In this document: positions 10,741 through 22,188 of the stretch, piece by piece
Numbering within the stretch: the first letter of the stretch is position 1
Layout: every line of letters starts with the position of its first letter
Origin: Craterostigma plantagineum
Taxonomy: Eukaryota; Streptophyta; Magnoliopsida; Lamiales; Linderniaceae
Direction: 5' to 3'
NCBI GenBank assembly: GCA_027422505.1
Contig: JAPQWV010000005.1
Span: 8,499,501 to 8,563,500, forward strand
DNA length: 64,000 bases
Translations under genes and position numbers: made by a program
Notes under the pieces: model-generated
The model's database searches: none
What the model was told of the DNA's origin: nothing
The model's input: only the letters and a program-made list of their open reading frames with translations

Positions 10741-12561
10741 GCGAGGGCGTTGGAGATGTGCAAAGGACGGTACTTCTTAAAGAGACCCTTTGGAAGCAGG
10801 AACGGACCGAGGAAACCCGTCTCGGAAGAATACTGCGAGTTCTATCGCGAGTACTGCCACACCACGGAAATGTGTTTTCACCTGAATGATGAGCTTGAGA
10901 GACTGGTGGAAGCAAACCCCGAAGCCCGACCAGAATTTGTAGAGGATGGAGGCGGGAACGCCCCTCGCAAGTACCCCCGAAGAGAATTCGAACAAGAGAC
11001 GGGAAGACGGCAACCCTATGTGACCGACAGACGCCCGGAGAGATACCAGCGGTCTTCAAGACAATATCAACGATTCCCCGAACGAAGGGAGACTGAACCG
11101 CGAAAGGAGGCCAAGACTGATCGAGAACGAGACAACCGCCGACGCACTCCCGAGTATAATCGAGCACCTGAAAAACCTTATGCACCCCCACGTCGGATCA
11201 ATATGATATCGGTCGGACCTGCGATCGGAGATTCGAACAGAGCCAGGAAAGCCGAGGTGAGAAAGTTGGAGAGCTGGGAGATAACTCCTGGGAAGAGGTG
11301 CTCAGGACCGACCATATCCTTCGGGCCAGAGGATTTCCACGACGAAGATGACACTCATGAAGATGCCCTAGTTATCCGGGCTGAAATAGCCAATCACGAC
11401 GTAGGGAGGGTGTTCGTTGACAACGGGAGTTCAGTGAACATTATTTTTAAGGAAACGATAAGCCAGATGGAGTTGGGAGAGTATCGCATGGACTCGGTAG
11501 AGACGGCCCTATTCGGATTCACGGGGCACGCGATCGAGGCGGTAGGACTGATACGCCTACCCTTAACCCTCGGGTCGGGAGAATTCAAGAAGACGAGGAT
11601 CACCTCTTTCCTAGTAGTCGATATGTCCTCGTCGTACAACGTCATACTTGGTCGGTCAGCACTAAGCTCATTCACGTCGGCCCCGCATCAGAAGATGAAA
11701 TTTCCTGTCGGGAACCAAGTAGGAGAGGTGCTCGGGGATCGAAAGGTAGCGCGCAAATGTTACGTGGAGGAGGTTAGAATTGAACTAAAATCCCTGAAGA
11801 ACCGTCGAGATGGTCACCCTCAGAACCGCGAGGCCTCCTTCGCTATACATATGATTCAGGGATTGACAGCCGAGGAAGAGATGAAAGAGGTCATGATCCG
11901 ACCCCCCTCGGGAACGGTCAAAATAGCCCGAGATCTGCCCCCTGAGTTAAAGGAAGATCTCATCATGCAGCTGAATAAGAATGAGGATGTGCTCGCCTGG
12001 AGCGCGAGCGAGCTAATAGTGATACCCCAGGACGTAATGGAGCACCGGCTGAACATCTCCCACGCGGTTCGCCCCGTCTTTCAAAAGAAGAGACACTTAG
12101 GGGCCCAAAAGGATGCGATAGTGAAAAAACATGTGGGAGAACTCCTGAAGGCGGGGTATATTCAGGAAGTCCAGTTCCCGACCTGGCTTTCGAACGTCGT
12201 TTTGGTTCCCAAGCCTAGGGTGAAGTGGCGCATGTGCGTTGATTTCCGGAATCTAAACAAAGCTTGCCCGAAGGACTGTTACCCCTTGCCACGGATCGAC
12301 CAGCTGGTGGATTCCACGGCTGAACACGAGTTGCTATGCTTTCTGGATGCCTTACAGGGTTATCATCAGATCGGGCTAGCCAAAGAGGACCAAGCCAAGG
12401 TCAGCTTCTTCACCTCCGAGGGGACTTTTTGCTATGTGGTCATGCCGTTTGGTTTGAAAAATACCGGGGCCACTTATCAAAGATTGATGGATCGAGTGTT
12501 CAGAGCCCAGGTTGGGAGGAATGTGGAGGTTTATGTGGACGATATCTTGATCAATTTGTAG
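10741..12561 (+). pseudogene. gypsy-1 gag C-terminus, protease and reverse transcriptase
   Basis: A long open frame continues gypsy-1 gag after the copia-1 insertion. The end of gag has the CCHC-like knuckle YCEFYREYCHTTEMC. It is followed by an Arg-rich stretch, then a retropepsin-type protease with VFVDNGSSVNIIF and NVILGRSAL. The gypsy reverse transcriptase follows, with KWRMCVDFRNLNKACPKDCY, LDALQGYHQI, VMPFGLKNTGATYQRLMD and VYVDDILI. The frame ends in TAG at 12561 just past YVDD, where one base has been lost or gained; the next part resumes in another frame. The first residues before 10741 belong to copia-1 and are not part of this protein. Confidence 0.92.
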
Positions 12562-13412
12562 ACACAAAGCAGTTTCTCGGGGGACATTCGGGAAACCTTC
12601 TCCACGGCCAGAAGATATGGGCTGAAGCTGAATCCTGCCAAGTGTACGTTCGAAGTCAGATCGGGAAAATTCTTGGGGTATATGGTGACCCGGTCGCCCA
12701 TAGAAGCTAGACAAGGTGAAGGCAATCGCAGACATGGCATCACCGAAGACTCGCAATGACGTTCAACGATTGACTGAGAGGATCGGCGTTGTCCCGATTT
12801 ATTTGTCGATCAGCCGAGCGAAGTATGCCATTCTTCAAAGTGCTGCGGAAAGTGAAAGACTTTGAATGGACGCCCGAATGCGAAAAGGCCTTTCAGGAGC
12901 TGAAGGAATACTTGAAGGAGCTACCAGTGCTGAATAAACCGAAGCCCACGGAGGAGCTAACAGTCTACCTCTCCACTGCTCCTCGGGCCATAAGCTCTGT
13001 TCTGGTCAGGGAGGAAGACAAGGTGCAGAAACCAGTCTATTTCGTCAGCCATATCTTGAAAGGAGCAGAGATTCGGTATTCTTCTCAAGAAAAGTTACTT
13101 CTAGCTCTGGTAATCACGGCGCGAAAACTACGGCGTTACTTCCTCTCACACCCGATTGTGGTGCTGACCAACAGTTCGATAGGAACGATCATGACTCGAC
13201 CAGACGTATCTGGAAGGTCGATCAAATGGGTAACCGAGCTGGGGGAGTACGACATCCAGTTCAGACCCCGAGTCGCCATCAAGGCTCACTCTATCGGATT
13301 TCATTGTCGAGATGTTGGAAGAAGGACCCGCGGAAATATGGAAGATCTATGTGGATGGGTCCTCTTGCCAACACGGAAAGGGAGTCGGGCTTGTGATCGT
13401 TTCACTCTGTAA
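12562..13412 (+). pseudogene. gypsy-1 RT thumb and first RNase H
   Basis: After the break the RT thumb (LKLNPAKCTFEVRSGKFLGY) is read up to about 12700 in one frame. From 12789 an open frame holds the gypsy RNase H (RVT_RNaseH type) with FEWTPECEKAFQELKEYL, PVYFVSHILKGAEIRYS and KLRRYFLSHPIVVLTN. The frame drifts out of the expected alignment near 13270. The start of the second RNase H (IYVDGSS, about 13348) lies in another frame. Confidence 0.85.
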
Positions 13413-14443
13413 ACCAGTTTGGGAGTAAGGTTAGACTTCCGAGCATCCAACAACGAGGCCGAGTATGAAGCGTCGCTGCTCGGGATGAGGACTGCTGGGG
13501 AATGGGACTAACCCGAGTGACCTTATATTCTGATTCACAGCTGGCGGTCCAACAGACAGAGGGAAATTTCACCATTAAGGAAGAAAGGCTAGCCAAGTAT
13601 GCCAAGACCTTTGAAGAGCTGAAAGGAAATTTTGAGGAGTTCAAGCTAATACTCATGAACAGGAAGGAGAATGAAAAAGCAGCCGGATTGTTAAATGGGC
13701 TAGTGCGTTGAACCCGCCTGAGGAAGGAATCAAGATAGAAAGGGCCCCACAAATCCACCAGATAGAAGGAAGAGAGGAAATAAGTCCCGAGGATTGGCGA
13801 TACGACATTTACCGATACCTCGAGGAGCAAATTCTTCCCGATGACAGGGTTCGGGCTCAAATTCTTGTTCAATAGGTCTTACGCAGGCCCCCTGCTCAGG
13901 TGTCTATCTAAGGAGGAATCCAAGGAGGCCTTGGTGGACATTCATGGAGGAAGTTGCGGGAGCCACATCGGGGGAATGGCGCTGGCACGCAAGGCTATGC
14001 TGGCAGGCTTCTTCTGGCCAACCATGAAGGCAGACTCGATCAGGATGGTGAGAGGTTGCCACAGATGTCAAAAACATGCGAACTCGTCGGGCCGTTCGAG
14101 GGTAACGCCACAGAAGAAGTTCCTCCTGGTGGCCGTGGATTATTTCTCTAAGTGGGTGGAAGCCGAAGCGCTGGTTCGCATCACTGAAGCGGCGGTTATC
14201 TCTTTCCTTTGGAAAAACATATTATGCCGATTCGGTGTCCCGAGAAGGCTAATAAGTGACAATGGAAGGCAGTTTAGCGGGCGTAAGCTAAAGGAATGGT
14301 GCACCGGCTATGGAATCGAGCAAGTATTCACCTCAGTGGCTCATCCTCAGAGCAACGACCAGGTGGAAGTAACGAACCGGACCATCGTGCAGGCGCTCAA
14401 AGTTCGATTGGATGGACTGAACCACGCCTCGGGTCGGGACTAA
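13340..14443 (+). pseudogene. gypsy-1 second (archaeal-type) RNase H and integrase
   Basis: IYVDGSSCQHGKGVGLVIV (about 13345) and VTLYSDSQLAVQQTEGNF (about 13520) mark an additional RNase H domain of the kind found in Tat elements. The integrase follows from 13841: zinc-binding region with GCHRCQKHA, then the core with VAVDYFSKWVEAEAL, RLISDNGRQFSG and PQSNDQVEVTNRTIVQALK, which supply the DDE residues. The knuckle-to-core order is normal. Frames change at about 13500, 13710-13840 and after 14443, so the enzyme is not intact. Confidence 0.88.
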
Positions 14444-14935
14444 GGAGACCCCGTTCAGTCTGGTATATGGGAGTGAAGCAATCCTGCCCGTCGAGATAGG
14501 GCAGGGAAGCGCTCGGGTGATGATGTACTCAGAAGAAAACGACCAACTCCGCGCGGATGAACTCGATCTAATCGAGGAAGGAAGAGAAAAGGCCGCACTA
14601 AGGATGGCAGCATAGCCTACAACCGAAATGTATGCTTGAAAAGGTTCGAGGAAGGTGATCTCGTCATGAAAGAGATACAACACAAAAGAAAGAGGGAAAC
14701 TCGACCCGAAGTACGAGGGACCCTACAAGGTGATCAGGAAGACTGGGTAGGCTGCCTATTATCTGGAAGACATGGAAGGAAAGAAGCTGGAAAGGCCGCA
14801 CAACGCTTAGCACTTGAGGAAATACTACCCCTGACGGACCGAGCCCCTATCATTTTCATACTATACATTGTTTCTTTGCTTTTTAGTTTGCACAATTCTG
14901 TTTGGTTGTTTCTTATTTCTCGAACATGCTATTGA
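14444..14935 (+). pseudogene. gypsy-1 integrase C-terminal tail
   Basis: Degraded integrase end: TPFSLVYGSEAILPVEI is readable at about 14446-14500, then an Asp/Glu-rich stretch, and KRFEEGDLVMKEIQHKRKRE from 14636. Frameshifts and stops separate these pieces. No chromodomain is visible, as expected for Tat elements. Confidence 0.75.
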
Positions 14936-14966
14936 ATGAAGTTATCTATTTTCGTAAAGTATGATG

Positions 14967-15495
14967 CAAGACCTTGGAAGAAACAAGGTTAAAGAATTTC
15001 ACCGAATGAACGATTCGCCATCGAGAATAGATCTCGATCAAGGCCTTGGACGAAACAAGGTTAAAGAATTTCGCCGGATGGACCATTTCGCCATCGAGAA
15101 AAGATCTCGATCAAGGCCTTGGAAGAAACAAGGTTAAAGAATTTTGCCGATAAAGAATTTCACCGAATGAACGATTTCGCCATCGAGAAGAGATCTCGAT
15201 CAAGGCCTTGGAAGAAACAAGGTTAAAGAATTTCGCCGAATGAACAATTTCGCCATCAAGAAGAGATCTCAATCAAGGCCTTGGAAGAAACAAGGTTAAA
15301 GAATTTCGCCGAGTGAACAATTTCGCCATCGAGAAGAGATCGATCAAGGCCTTGAGAGAAATGAGGTTAACGATTTTGCCGATTGAATGATTTCGCCATC
15401 GAGAATATATTTCGATCAAGGCCTTGGAAGAAACAAGGTTAAGGAATTTCACCAAGTAAATAATTTCGCCATCGAGAAAACAGATCGAGCAAGAC
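14967..15495 (+). repeat. ~73-bp tandem repeat array in gypsy-1 3' UTR
   Basis: About seven tandem copies of a unit containing AAGGCCTTGGAAGAAACAAG, GTTAAAGAATTTCGCCGAAT and TTTCGCCATCGAGAAGAGAT. Unit starts are about 72-73 bp apart, except one longer copy near 15112-15200 with an internal partial duplication. The array lies between pol and the antisense gene, the region where Tat elements are known to harbour variable tandem repeats. Confidence 0.9.
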
Positions 15496-16229
15496 TTTGA
15501 TAGGAATAAGGAAATAATTTGTGTGAAAGAACGAAATTAGCACTGACCTCATTAAGAGCGAAACAGAGATAATCAATAAAAACTGTCGGATTCATGACAC
15601 CACTAAAACAATGAAAAACGTAGGATGGTAAAACGAAACGCCGGCAGACGCTAAGACACGGAAGATCTATGGCCTAGGGTCCCGAGGGTAGGGGTGCCTG
15701 AGTGCCTCACTCCCGAAGAAGCGAAAACCTCTCGGCTAGCAGGAGCCTTCCTCCGCCACAATTCAGAGATCCCGCTCAGGCAAGGGGGGAAAACTCGCCG
15801 CGCGTGCCTCGAAATTCTTGCTCGGGTCCCTATGTCACGGGATCCCTATGGCTCGAGATCTAGCCAATAACTCCTTCAACCTGGCAATTTCTCGATCTTT
15901 CTCACTTAAGAAAGTCGTCAATCGGGAGTCTATCGTACGGAATCAAATTCGAGGGGGCGATCGGGAAAGATGCAAACGACTAATTTTAAAATCCCCGGGT
16001 GTCCGACTTTTGAGTTGTGAAATTTGAAAGATAACCAAAAATCGGGACTTCGCGATAACAGAGGCAAACATGAGAGGCCGATGAAAGTACATGACTAATA
16101 TAGTAGAGTCTGGAAAGGAAAAGACATATCACGACATTGTCCAAAAGGGAAAGGACATATTAATAAGATACACAAAGGGAGAAAACAGGAAAGAGGTTCA
16201 TGGGTACAGACATAAATTTTCAATAATTT
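15496..16229. other. gypsy-1 3' untranslated region
   Basis: Non-coding sequence between the tandem array and the 3' end of the antisense gene. No further gene or strong repeat is seen. A short open frame at 15818-16027 has no recognisable domain. Confidence 0.6.
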
Positions 16230-18300
16230 TCAATGCGGAGCGGCCGAACCGGCCTGATCAAACTCCACGGCATCCTCCCCAACCCTGGCCACCACCGACT
16301 CGACCATGGTTGTGAGCTGCTCTTCTTCTGGCAAGGGATCTTCAGAAACCTTCTCACGAGCTTGTTCGGCTACTTCAGGGTTAGCGACGGGCGCAGCCAT
16401 CTCGGGAACCTCGTCGGGCTTCTCCGGAGCACGAATGGGGGATTGGGGGGCTTCCTCATTCTCTTCACTCGAGGGAGTGGCCACCATCTCCTCGAGGACA
16501 ATATCCTCAGAACCCCCTTGACCTATGCTTTCCGGTTTATATCCCCCGGGAGGGCACTGGGCAAGTGCCCGATCGGCGTTCAGGAAATCTAGCTTGAACT
16601 TGTAGCGAACGAAGCCAGCATCCCGAAATTGCCGCAGGCATCCCCAGTACTTAAAGTAAGTAACGACCTGGGCTCCATAGGCCTCTCGGGGGAGGTAATC
16701 CTGTGCGATGCTTTCCTCAAGCTCTTGGAGAGATTTCTCTAACTCGGCCCGAGCATCCTTCTCACGATCCAGAGCCCGCTTCACCCTCTCCAGCTCGGCC
16801 CGAGCATCCCTCGCCTGCTTTTTTAGCTCGTTCTCCTTAAGTTCAGCTTCCCTTTTCACTTGCTCCGCGTCCTCCTGAAGTTTCTCCTTAGTCTGAGCGA
16901 AGTCAACACAATCCTCATGCATGTCGAGCATCCTATCCATGGCCTCGGCGGCACAAGCAAAGGCCTATAAAGATAAAAGGGAGGAAGAGGTGGTAAATAA
17001 AGTACCTTCGAAGGAAACGAGCAGAAAGGGAGAGAAGAAAAGGGATAGCTGACCCATGTGCTGAGCAAAAGTGGAGAAGAATTCCCGGGGGGTCATCTTC
17101 TGAAGGTGAGACCGATTGGCCTCATTCGAGAATTCCCGGAGAAATTCACGCACTGGGCCCCGCGGGGGCGGTGAAAGTAACTGGTTGCTCGCCGAGTTGC
17201 CCACGGTAGGGGAACCCTCAGGGGTGCTCAAACTCACCTTAGAACTCGCTTTAACCTTCTTGGCCGAGGAAGTACCCGAGGCGACAGGCGCTTTTCTCTT
17301 CGGAGCCGACTTTGGCGCCGCCGAGGAAGTGGTGGCTTTGCTCTTTCCCTTATTCAAGGCCCGAGTGACGGAAGTGGGTGGAGGAGCCTGGGAGGTGACG
17401 CCCTTCTTCATTTGCTCCGAGATTTTTAGTAACTCGGCGTGATCCATTCGGGAGTCTGATACGGAGAAAAGAAAAGACCGGATCAAAAACAAGATAGGTG
17501 AGGAAAAAAGATTCACGGGGCATACCTAAGTCATCAACTAACATCCCTTTGGAACAGAAGACGAAATGACAGAGGAGGTCGTCTTTGACAAGCTCGGGGG
17601 CACTGGACTGACAACGCCCGAGAGCCTCTTTGAACGCCTGGACCGCCGAATCAGGAGCTAATGGAAGAGGTGTCGATATAGAAGTGGACTTAGACCAGAG
17701 AGCGACGGTGTCGTTCTCGGGACTCCCCTCGGGAGAACAAACATAGAAGAATTTACTCATCCACCCTTTGTGGGATGAGGGGTTCCCGAGATGGAATTCC
17801 TCGGAAGCGATAGAGGAAAAAAAAAAGAACTTATCGTGCTCTTTCTTATCTATTTTCAAGAAAGAAAGCACGAGCGAAAGAGAAAAGGGAGCTGAAAGTA
17901 ATCAATTAAGATAGCGAGGGAAATAAGGAGGCTGTAGGAATTCGGGGTTAGCTGGCTCGGGGAAATTTGGAAGTAATTACAGAGATCAGCGATAGATTGG
18001 GGGAGAGGTAAGCGGAGACCCATGTCGAGCTGGTCCAAATAGAAGGTATGGAAGCCCTCGGACGGCCCACTAGCCACCTCTCGAGGGTTGGGAATCCTGA
18101 CCTCAAACTCGGGGGGTCAATCCAGCTTGATCGACGATGGCTGGGATGTGGGATTCTCGAAGGGAAGACACATTCACTTCGTGCCACGGGAGCTTGACGC
18201 GCTCGCGAAAGTCTTCCATTTGCAAAACCCAACTGTCTAAGGCCCGAAGATATGCCTTTTCGCTCGGGTACCCTACAATTTGAGGGGGCGAAAAATATCT
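16230..18300 (-). pseudogene. Antisense accessory gene of gypsy-1 (PF04195-like, coiled coil), spliced
   Basis: This gene is read opposite to gag-pol. The N-terminal part (about 18300-17526) contains FYLDQLDMGLRLPLPQSIAD and SPSQLTPNSYSLL, the pattern of the 'putative gypsy type transposon' domain (PF04195), and later HPSSHKGW-like sequence. A GT-AG intron fits at 17456-17525 (donor CTTAG/GTATGCC, acceptor CCGTATCAG). The middle exon (about 17054-17455) is Ser/Lys/Ala-rich (APKRKAPVASGTSSAKKVKA). A second intron fits at 16965-17053. The last exon encodes a long coiled coil (KENELKKQARDARAELERVK) and ends near 16230. One added C near 18113 and another break near 17860 shift the frame. Such antisense ORFs are known in Tat elements; their role is unknown. 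Confidence 0.75.
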
Positions 18301-19065
18301 AAGTCAGGAAAATTGTTTAGAACCTCCGCCACGTTGAGAAAAGAGGAAAAAACGTGGCAGGAGAAGGAGAATCCAGAAAATGAAGGTCCGAAGAAGACGT
18401 CAGGTGATCTGGGGAAAGCGTAGTCGCCGTGTGATTCGTAGAAGGGTCCGGCATAACCCTAGGAGGCCGGCAAAGTAAATGAAGACGGGAAACACAAAAA
18501 CGGAGAAACAAAAATATCGCCCATGGCGACGAGAAACACAGGCCTGATTTCAAGAAATAAAACCGAAAACAGAGGATAACGAAGAGAGAAAGAGGGAAGA
18601 GAAGACTTACCAAGGACGATAGCAAAGAAGGTGGCAGGATTGCGAAGAAAAAATGCCTGAAATGGAAGAAATCGCCGCGCTCTCAGAAGCTTTTGGGGAG
18701 AAAAAAACGAGAAATGCAGATGGTGGAAACGAAAACCCTACAGAAGGAAAAGGGGGTAAAAGAGCGGAAATAAAATAAAAGAAAAAGAAGAAATGAAAAG
18801 AAAAAGAGAGGAAGGGGAAAGGGCGTTGTGATTTACACGTGCGAATGTTGATTCGAACCTGACAAGACAGGGCGGTAATTCCCCCCCCCCCCCCCCCCCC
18901 AAGAAAAGGTCGCGACGTGGCCTAATGAAGGGTCGGTTCGAGGGACAAGGAAGGGTGAAGCCCGAGAAAGCCCGTCGAGAAGGGCAAGAGGACTTCCAAA
19001 CTAGTTATTTTACCGACAACTCACGCCCAGAACTCACTACACTCGCTTTGGACTAGTTTAGTGTG
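18301..19065. other. gypsy-1 region between antisense gene and 3' LTR
   Basis: Likely holds the promoter and start of the antisense gene, read leftwards. It is purine-rich on the plus strand and has a poly-C run at about 18880-18900. No gene is called. Confidence 0.5.
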
Positions 19066-19081
19066 TGGGGGGTGGGGGGGA
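19066..19081 (+). other. gypsy-1 polypurine tract
   Basis: TGGGGGGTGGGGGGGA lies directly before the TGTTACCCTCG start of the 3' LTR, at the place where plus-strand priming occurs. Confidence 0.8.
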
Positions 19082-19085
19082 CTAT

Positions 19086-19834
19086 TGTTACCCTCGCGAT
19101 TCTCGATTACCGGTAAAATAACCCGCGATACGAAATAACCCGCGAAGGAAGGGCGGGACGCAAAAGGAAGGGGAGCCTGAGGAACTCCCTCGCGAACCCG
19201 AGAAATCCCCTCGTGACAGGAGAACCAAGAATGCCCGAGGAGGCGCCGAATGAGGGAGAATAAGGAAGGCTGGGCAGATTGCTATCAGGAAGCCCGAGGG
19301 TGATGGTCGAGACGGTCCAGCTCGAAGGATGGTATATGGTCCGAATGGGTAGGGCTAAGAGAGAATAAAGCCGAACAGAAGGAACACGCCCGAGGAAGAA
19401 AAGCCCGACCAGAGTAAGTCCACACCAGCAAGAAGAAGTCAAGGTAAAAAACGAAAGAGGGAAGAAAGAGGGGAACGTGGGCTGAATGGGAGGACCACGA
19501 TCCCCCACGACACTCGCGAGAAAAGCGGGCCGGAGGGAGATCAGGTCATGGCGACGGAACACAGAGCCAGTATAAAAGGTAACTGTTGGGTTATTCTCAG
19601 GTACGCACACTTAAACGAAAACCGTTCTTACTAAGCTTGACACCTGTCTTACTCCTTTTTTACGAGCAAAAACTGACTTAAGCATCGGAGGGGCGTCGCC
19701 GGCAACCACCCCGGCCCCCTCTAACATGTTTTTGTTGGTTTTTTTAGTGTTAGGTTCAAGCGTTCATCGTCGTTGGTTTAGGAAGACTCGCGAGTTCGTC
19801 GCCAAGCTAAGGTCGCTTTCAGCAGAACACATCA
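19086..19834 (+). repeat. gypsy-1 3' LTR
   Basis: It starts TGTTACCCTCGCGATTCTCG, like the gypsy-2 5' LTR (TGTTACCCTCGG at 56878), and probably ends in ACACATCA at 19834. It has a TATA-like CAGTATAAAAGG at about 19569 and the downstream GACTTAAGCATCGGAGGG / CACCCCGGCCCCCT block typical of Tat LTR R-U5 regions. The 3' boundary is inferred from the CA end and the change to copia-like sequence. Confidence 0.7.
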
Positions 19835-19955
19835 GAAGTTCTACCCTCCGGCCCGTGGATGTAGGTCATTCTGACCGAACCACGTAAATCTCGTATTCAC
19901 TGTCGAAATTTATTTTCGTCTCTTCTATTATTATGGTCATTTCTCAGGCAAATAA
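19835..19955 (+). mobile_element. Fragment of a copia LTR end (R/U5-like)
   Basis: GGCCCGTGGATGTAGGTCAT followed by GACCGAACCACGTAAATCTC is the conserved block near the end of many plant Ty1/copia LTRs. Only about 120 bases remain. Gypsy-1 appears to have inserted into, or been joined to, this older fragment. Confidence 0.55.
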
Positions 19956-20361
19956 TTATCGGGAGTTTCCGCATATCCTATAGGATCTTACCCTGCATTT
20001 CTTACAATTTGCCGTTTTGAGTTGTGTGGGCGTGTATTTACACAACAGGCCATCAAGTTTTTTTTTTTCTTCATTCATCTTCTTAAGGGAAAAGGTGAAA
20101 TCTTGAGAAAAAAGAAAAGGCGACGATCTGAAAATCGAGTGAAAGCAACTAGCAAACAGAAGACTTTTTTTTTTTCTCTGAAAATGAGTTTTCATTATCT
20201 CATAGCCGTCAAAACCAAGAACTCTTTCTCAAAAAGATCCCATCTTACATTTGAGATATACTGCAATAACTTCCCTTGTCCACAGTTACTGCTGTGCTTT
20301 TGAAGCATATTCAGAAACATGTGTTCAACTAATTTACACAAACGCCATTGACAAGCAATGT
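19956..20361. other. 3' flank of the CxxCxxCC-protein gene
   Basis: Probable 3' UTR and downstream flank of the minus-strand gene at 20362-21163. Runs of T and A are present and no gene is seen. Confidence 0.5.
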
Positions 20362-21163
20362 TTACTTCGAACTTGAGCTCCATATAGCGTGGTTGAAGTT
20401 TTCCAACTCTTGGGACTGCGTTCCATACACTACTTTGATCGTATCCACACAGCAACTGACCATCGATAGATGAACTAAAATAAGCATCGACAAAGGAAAA
20501 AAAAATGCACTTGTGAAGATTTCGTAGCTTTGATTACCTGCAAGCCTCCTTGTTGAACTTCTTCTTGTCAATACCGTACAGTTTGTCCAAAATCTCAGGC
20601 TCCACTCGACAGAAATAAGGGCGTTCTGGGCAATGTAATAATGAGAAGAAGAAGCAACAAGTAAGAGGAAGAAAAACAACGGCATAATAACAATGTCTTG
20701 TCACTTCCAATGTTATTACCATCGTAGATGGAACATTTTCTTGAAGACTTGTCATAGTGAACGCACCACCCATCAGGGCCGACCAAGCTATTGAACAGCT
20801 GAGACGAATTACAGAAAATCGCTTGTTTAAGTTTGCGGTTAGAGGAAAAGAAACAAAAAAAGAAGAAGAAATTGGCACCTGAATATCAGAAGGGTCATCG
20901 AATATTTCTTCGGGCGATGGAAATGAGGGGCCTTTATCGAGTTTGCAACACGCGCCGCAGTTGACGACGCATTGCCACGATGGGTCTTTCTTCTTGCCGC
21001 CGAAACCCTGCTTTGCGGCCTTTCCGCCGGGAGTTTTGGGCTTCGTCGACGCGCACACGGCGGTGAAGCACCGCGGCGGCGCCGCAGCGCGCAACAACAT
21101 TTGAAATCGGAATGGAGGAGAAGATGGGATTTTGAGTGAAAATGAGATTTTTATTTCATTCAT
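20362..21163 (-). CDS. Plastid-type zinc/iron-chelating CxxCxxCC protein (YkgJ/UPF0153-like), 4 exons
   Basis: Exons on the minus strand are 20879-21163, 20720-20798, 20538-20625 and 20362-20455, all with GT-AG introns and consistent phases, giving 181 residues. The N-terminus is basic and Ser/Pro-rich like a chloroplast transit peptide; MLLRAAAPP at residue 22 is an alternative start. The core motif is WQCVVNCGACCKL (Cys 65, 69, 72, 73), followed by WCVHYDKSSRKCSIYDERPY and FCRVEPEIL (Cys 107, 117, 127) and SCCVDTIKVVYG near the end. This conserved cysteine set defines the PF03692 family, presumed to bind zinc or iron; its reaction is not established. No lesion is seen, so this looks like a working host gene. 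Neighbours are transposons on both sides. Confidence 0.9.
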
Positions 21164-22188
21164 GGTTGTTGTTTTGTTGATGGATAGAATAGTAGGGATT
21201 TTGATTGTGTTTGGGCTGGACTAACCTATATTGGGCCTACAAATGTGCAAGCCTTGGACTATAGAAAAGAAGAGAATATTCTTTTTTTTTTTTTGGGAAA
21301 AGAAGAGAAAAAAAAAATTAACTATTGGGATATTACGTAGACACCATAAGTGAGATGGGTAAATTTTGCTTTAATCCATGTGGTTATATTACACGTTGTC
21401 AGGGTAGGGCTGTATATGATTTTCCGAGCTCCACTCATTTTCTGGGCTCGATCATTCAGCTAAGAGCTTGAGCTCGAGATTTTTAATACAAATAAAATTA
21501 AAAATTAAAAAATGTACAAAATAAAAATTAAATTAAAAAAAGTTGGCGAGCCTGTTCATGAGCTTTCGAGCTCATCTTTCACCCATACACGTTACTACCT
21601 TGTGGACTGTGGTTTGGTTATTACTCAAACTGCATTGTGGTTTCTAAAACGTAGCACCATACTCCAGTTAGCAGTTTCTGAATGTACGTGCTATTGTTCA
21701 AACAAATTTGACAAAAGGTTTTTTGTTCAACGTCAAGGCTTCTAACGAACATGAACCCAGTATCTAGATTCGGGTTTTCACCTTATTAAATATTCTTACA
21801 TGACATGACTTGTCCCACACAAACAATAAGTGCGTAGATTTTTTTTTATTTGCATTTGGTCGAAACGGAAGATTCTCGTCGAGTGAAATTCTGTTATAAA
21901 AGGAAGTTACTGGATGGGAAGAGCTTGTGAAATAGACCTGCTGTCATCTATCCCGACTGCCTATTTTCTTCGTTATTGTGTTGGTTAATTTTGAAAGTTA
22001 TTGTACGTATAATGTCAACCATTCCTTGTCCAAAAATATATGATGTATAATAGAGATAAATAAATTGGAAAATAAGAAACGTAAAAAGATCCGACCAAGG
22101 ATTATAGCAATGCAATTCGCTATACAAAGGTCGGATTTGATTGTTTACTGTACCTTAGTGAATAATTAATTCCTCAATATAATATACA
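21164..22188. other. Intergenic, 5' flank of the CxxCxxCC-protein gene
   Basis: This AT-rich stretch should include the promoter of the minus-strand gene at 21163. A TATA-like TTATAAAAGG occurs at about 21895 on the plus strand without a gene after it. The open frame at 21512-21745 has no recognisable domain and I do not call it. Confidence 0.5.

Larger units (their letters stand above)
1686..19834 (+). mobile_element. Ty3/gypsy element gypsy-1 (Tat-type), 5' truncated, split by copia-1
   Basis: The element consists of a short gag remnant (about 1686-1762), then gag-PR-RT-RNase H-integrase (10746-14935), a tandem repeat array, an antisense accessory gene, a polypurine tract and a 3' LTR (to about 19834). 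Copia-1 sits inside gag. The reading frame across the insertion site is open once copia-1 and one TSD copy are ignored. The pol order, a second RNase H-like domain after the first, and an antisense gene with PF04195-type sequence between pol and the 3' LTR are hallmarks of the Tat clade (Ogre, Retand, Grande). The 5' LTR is absent from the window. Several frameshifts make the copy non-autonomous. Confidence 0.85.

Noticed and set aside
20195..20455. Minus-strand 86-codon frame starting MLCGYDQSS
   Set aside because: Different frame over exon 4 of the CxxCxxCC-protein gene; the spliced model has conserved cysteines and consistent phases.
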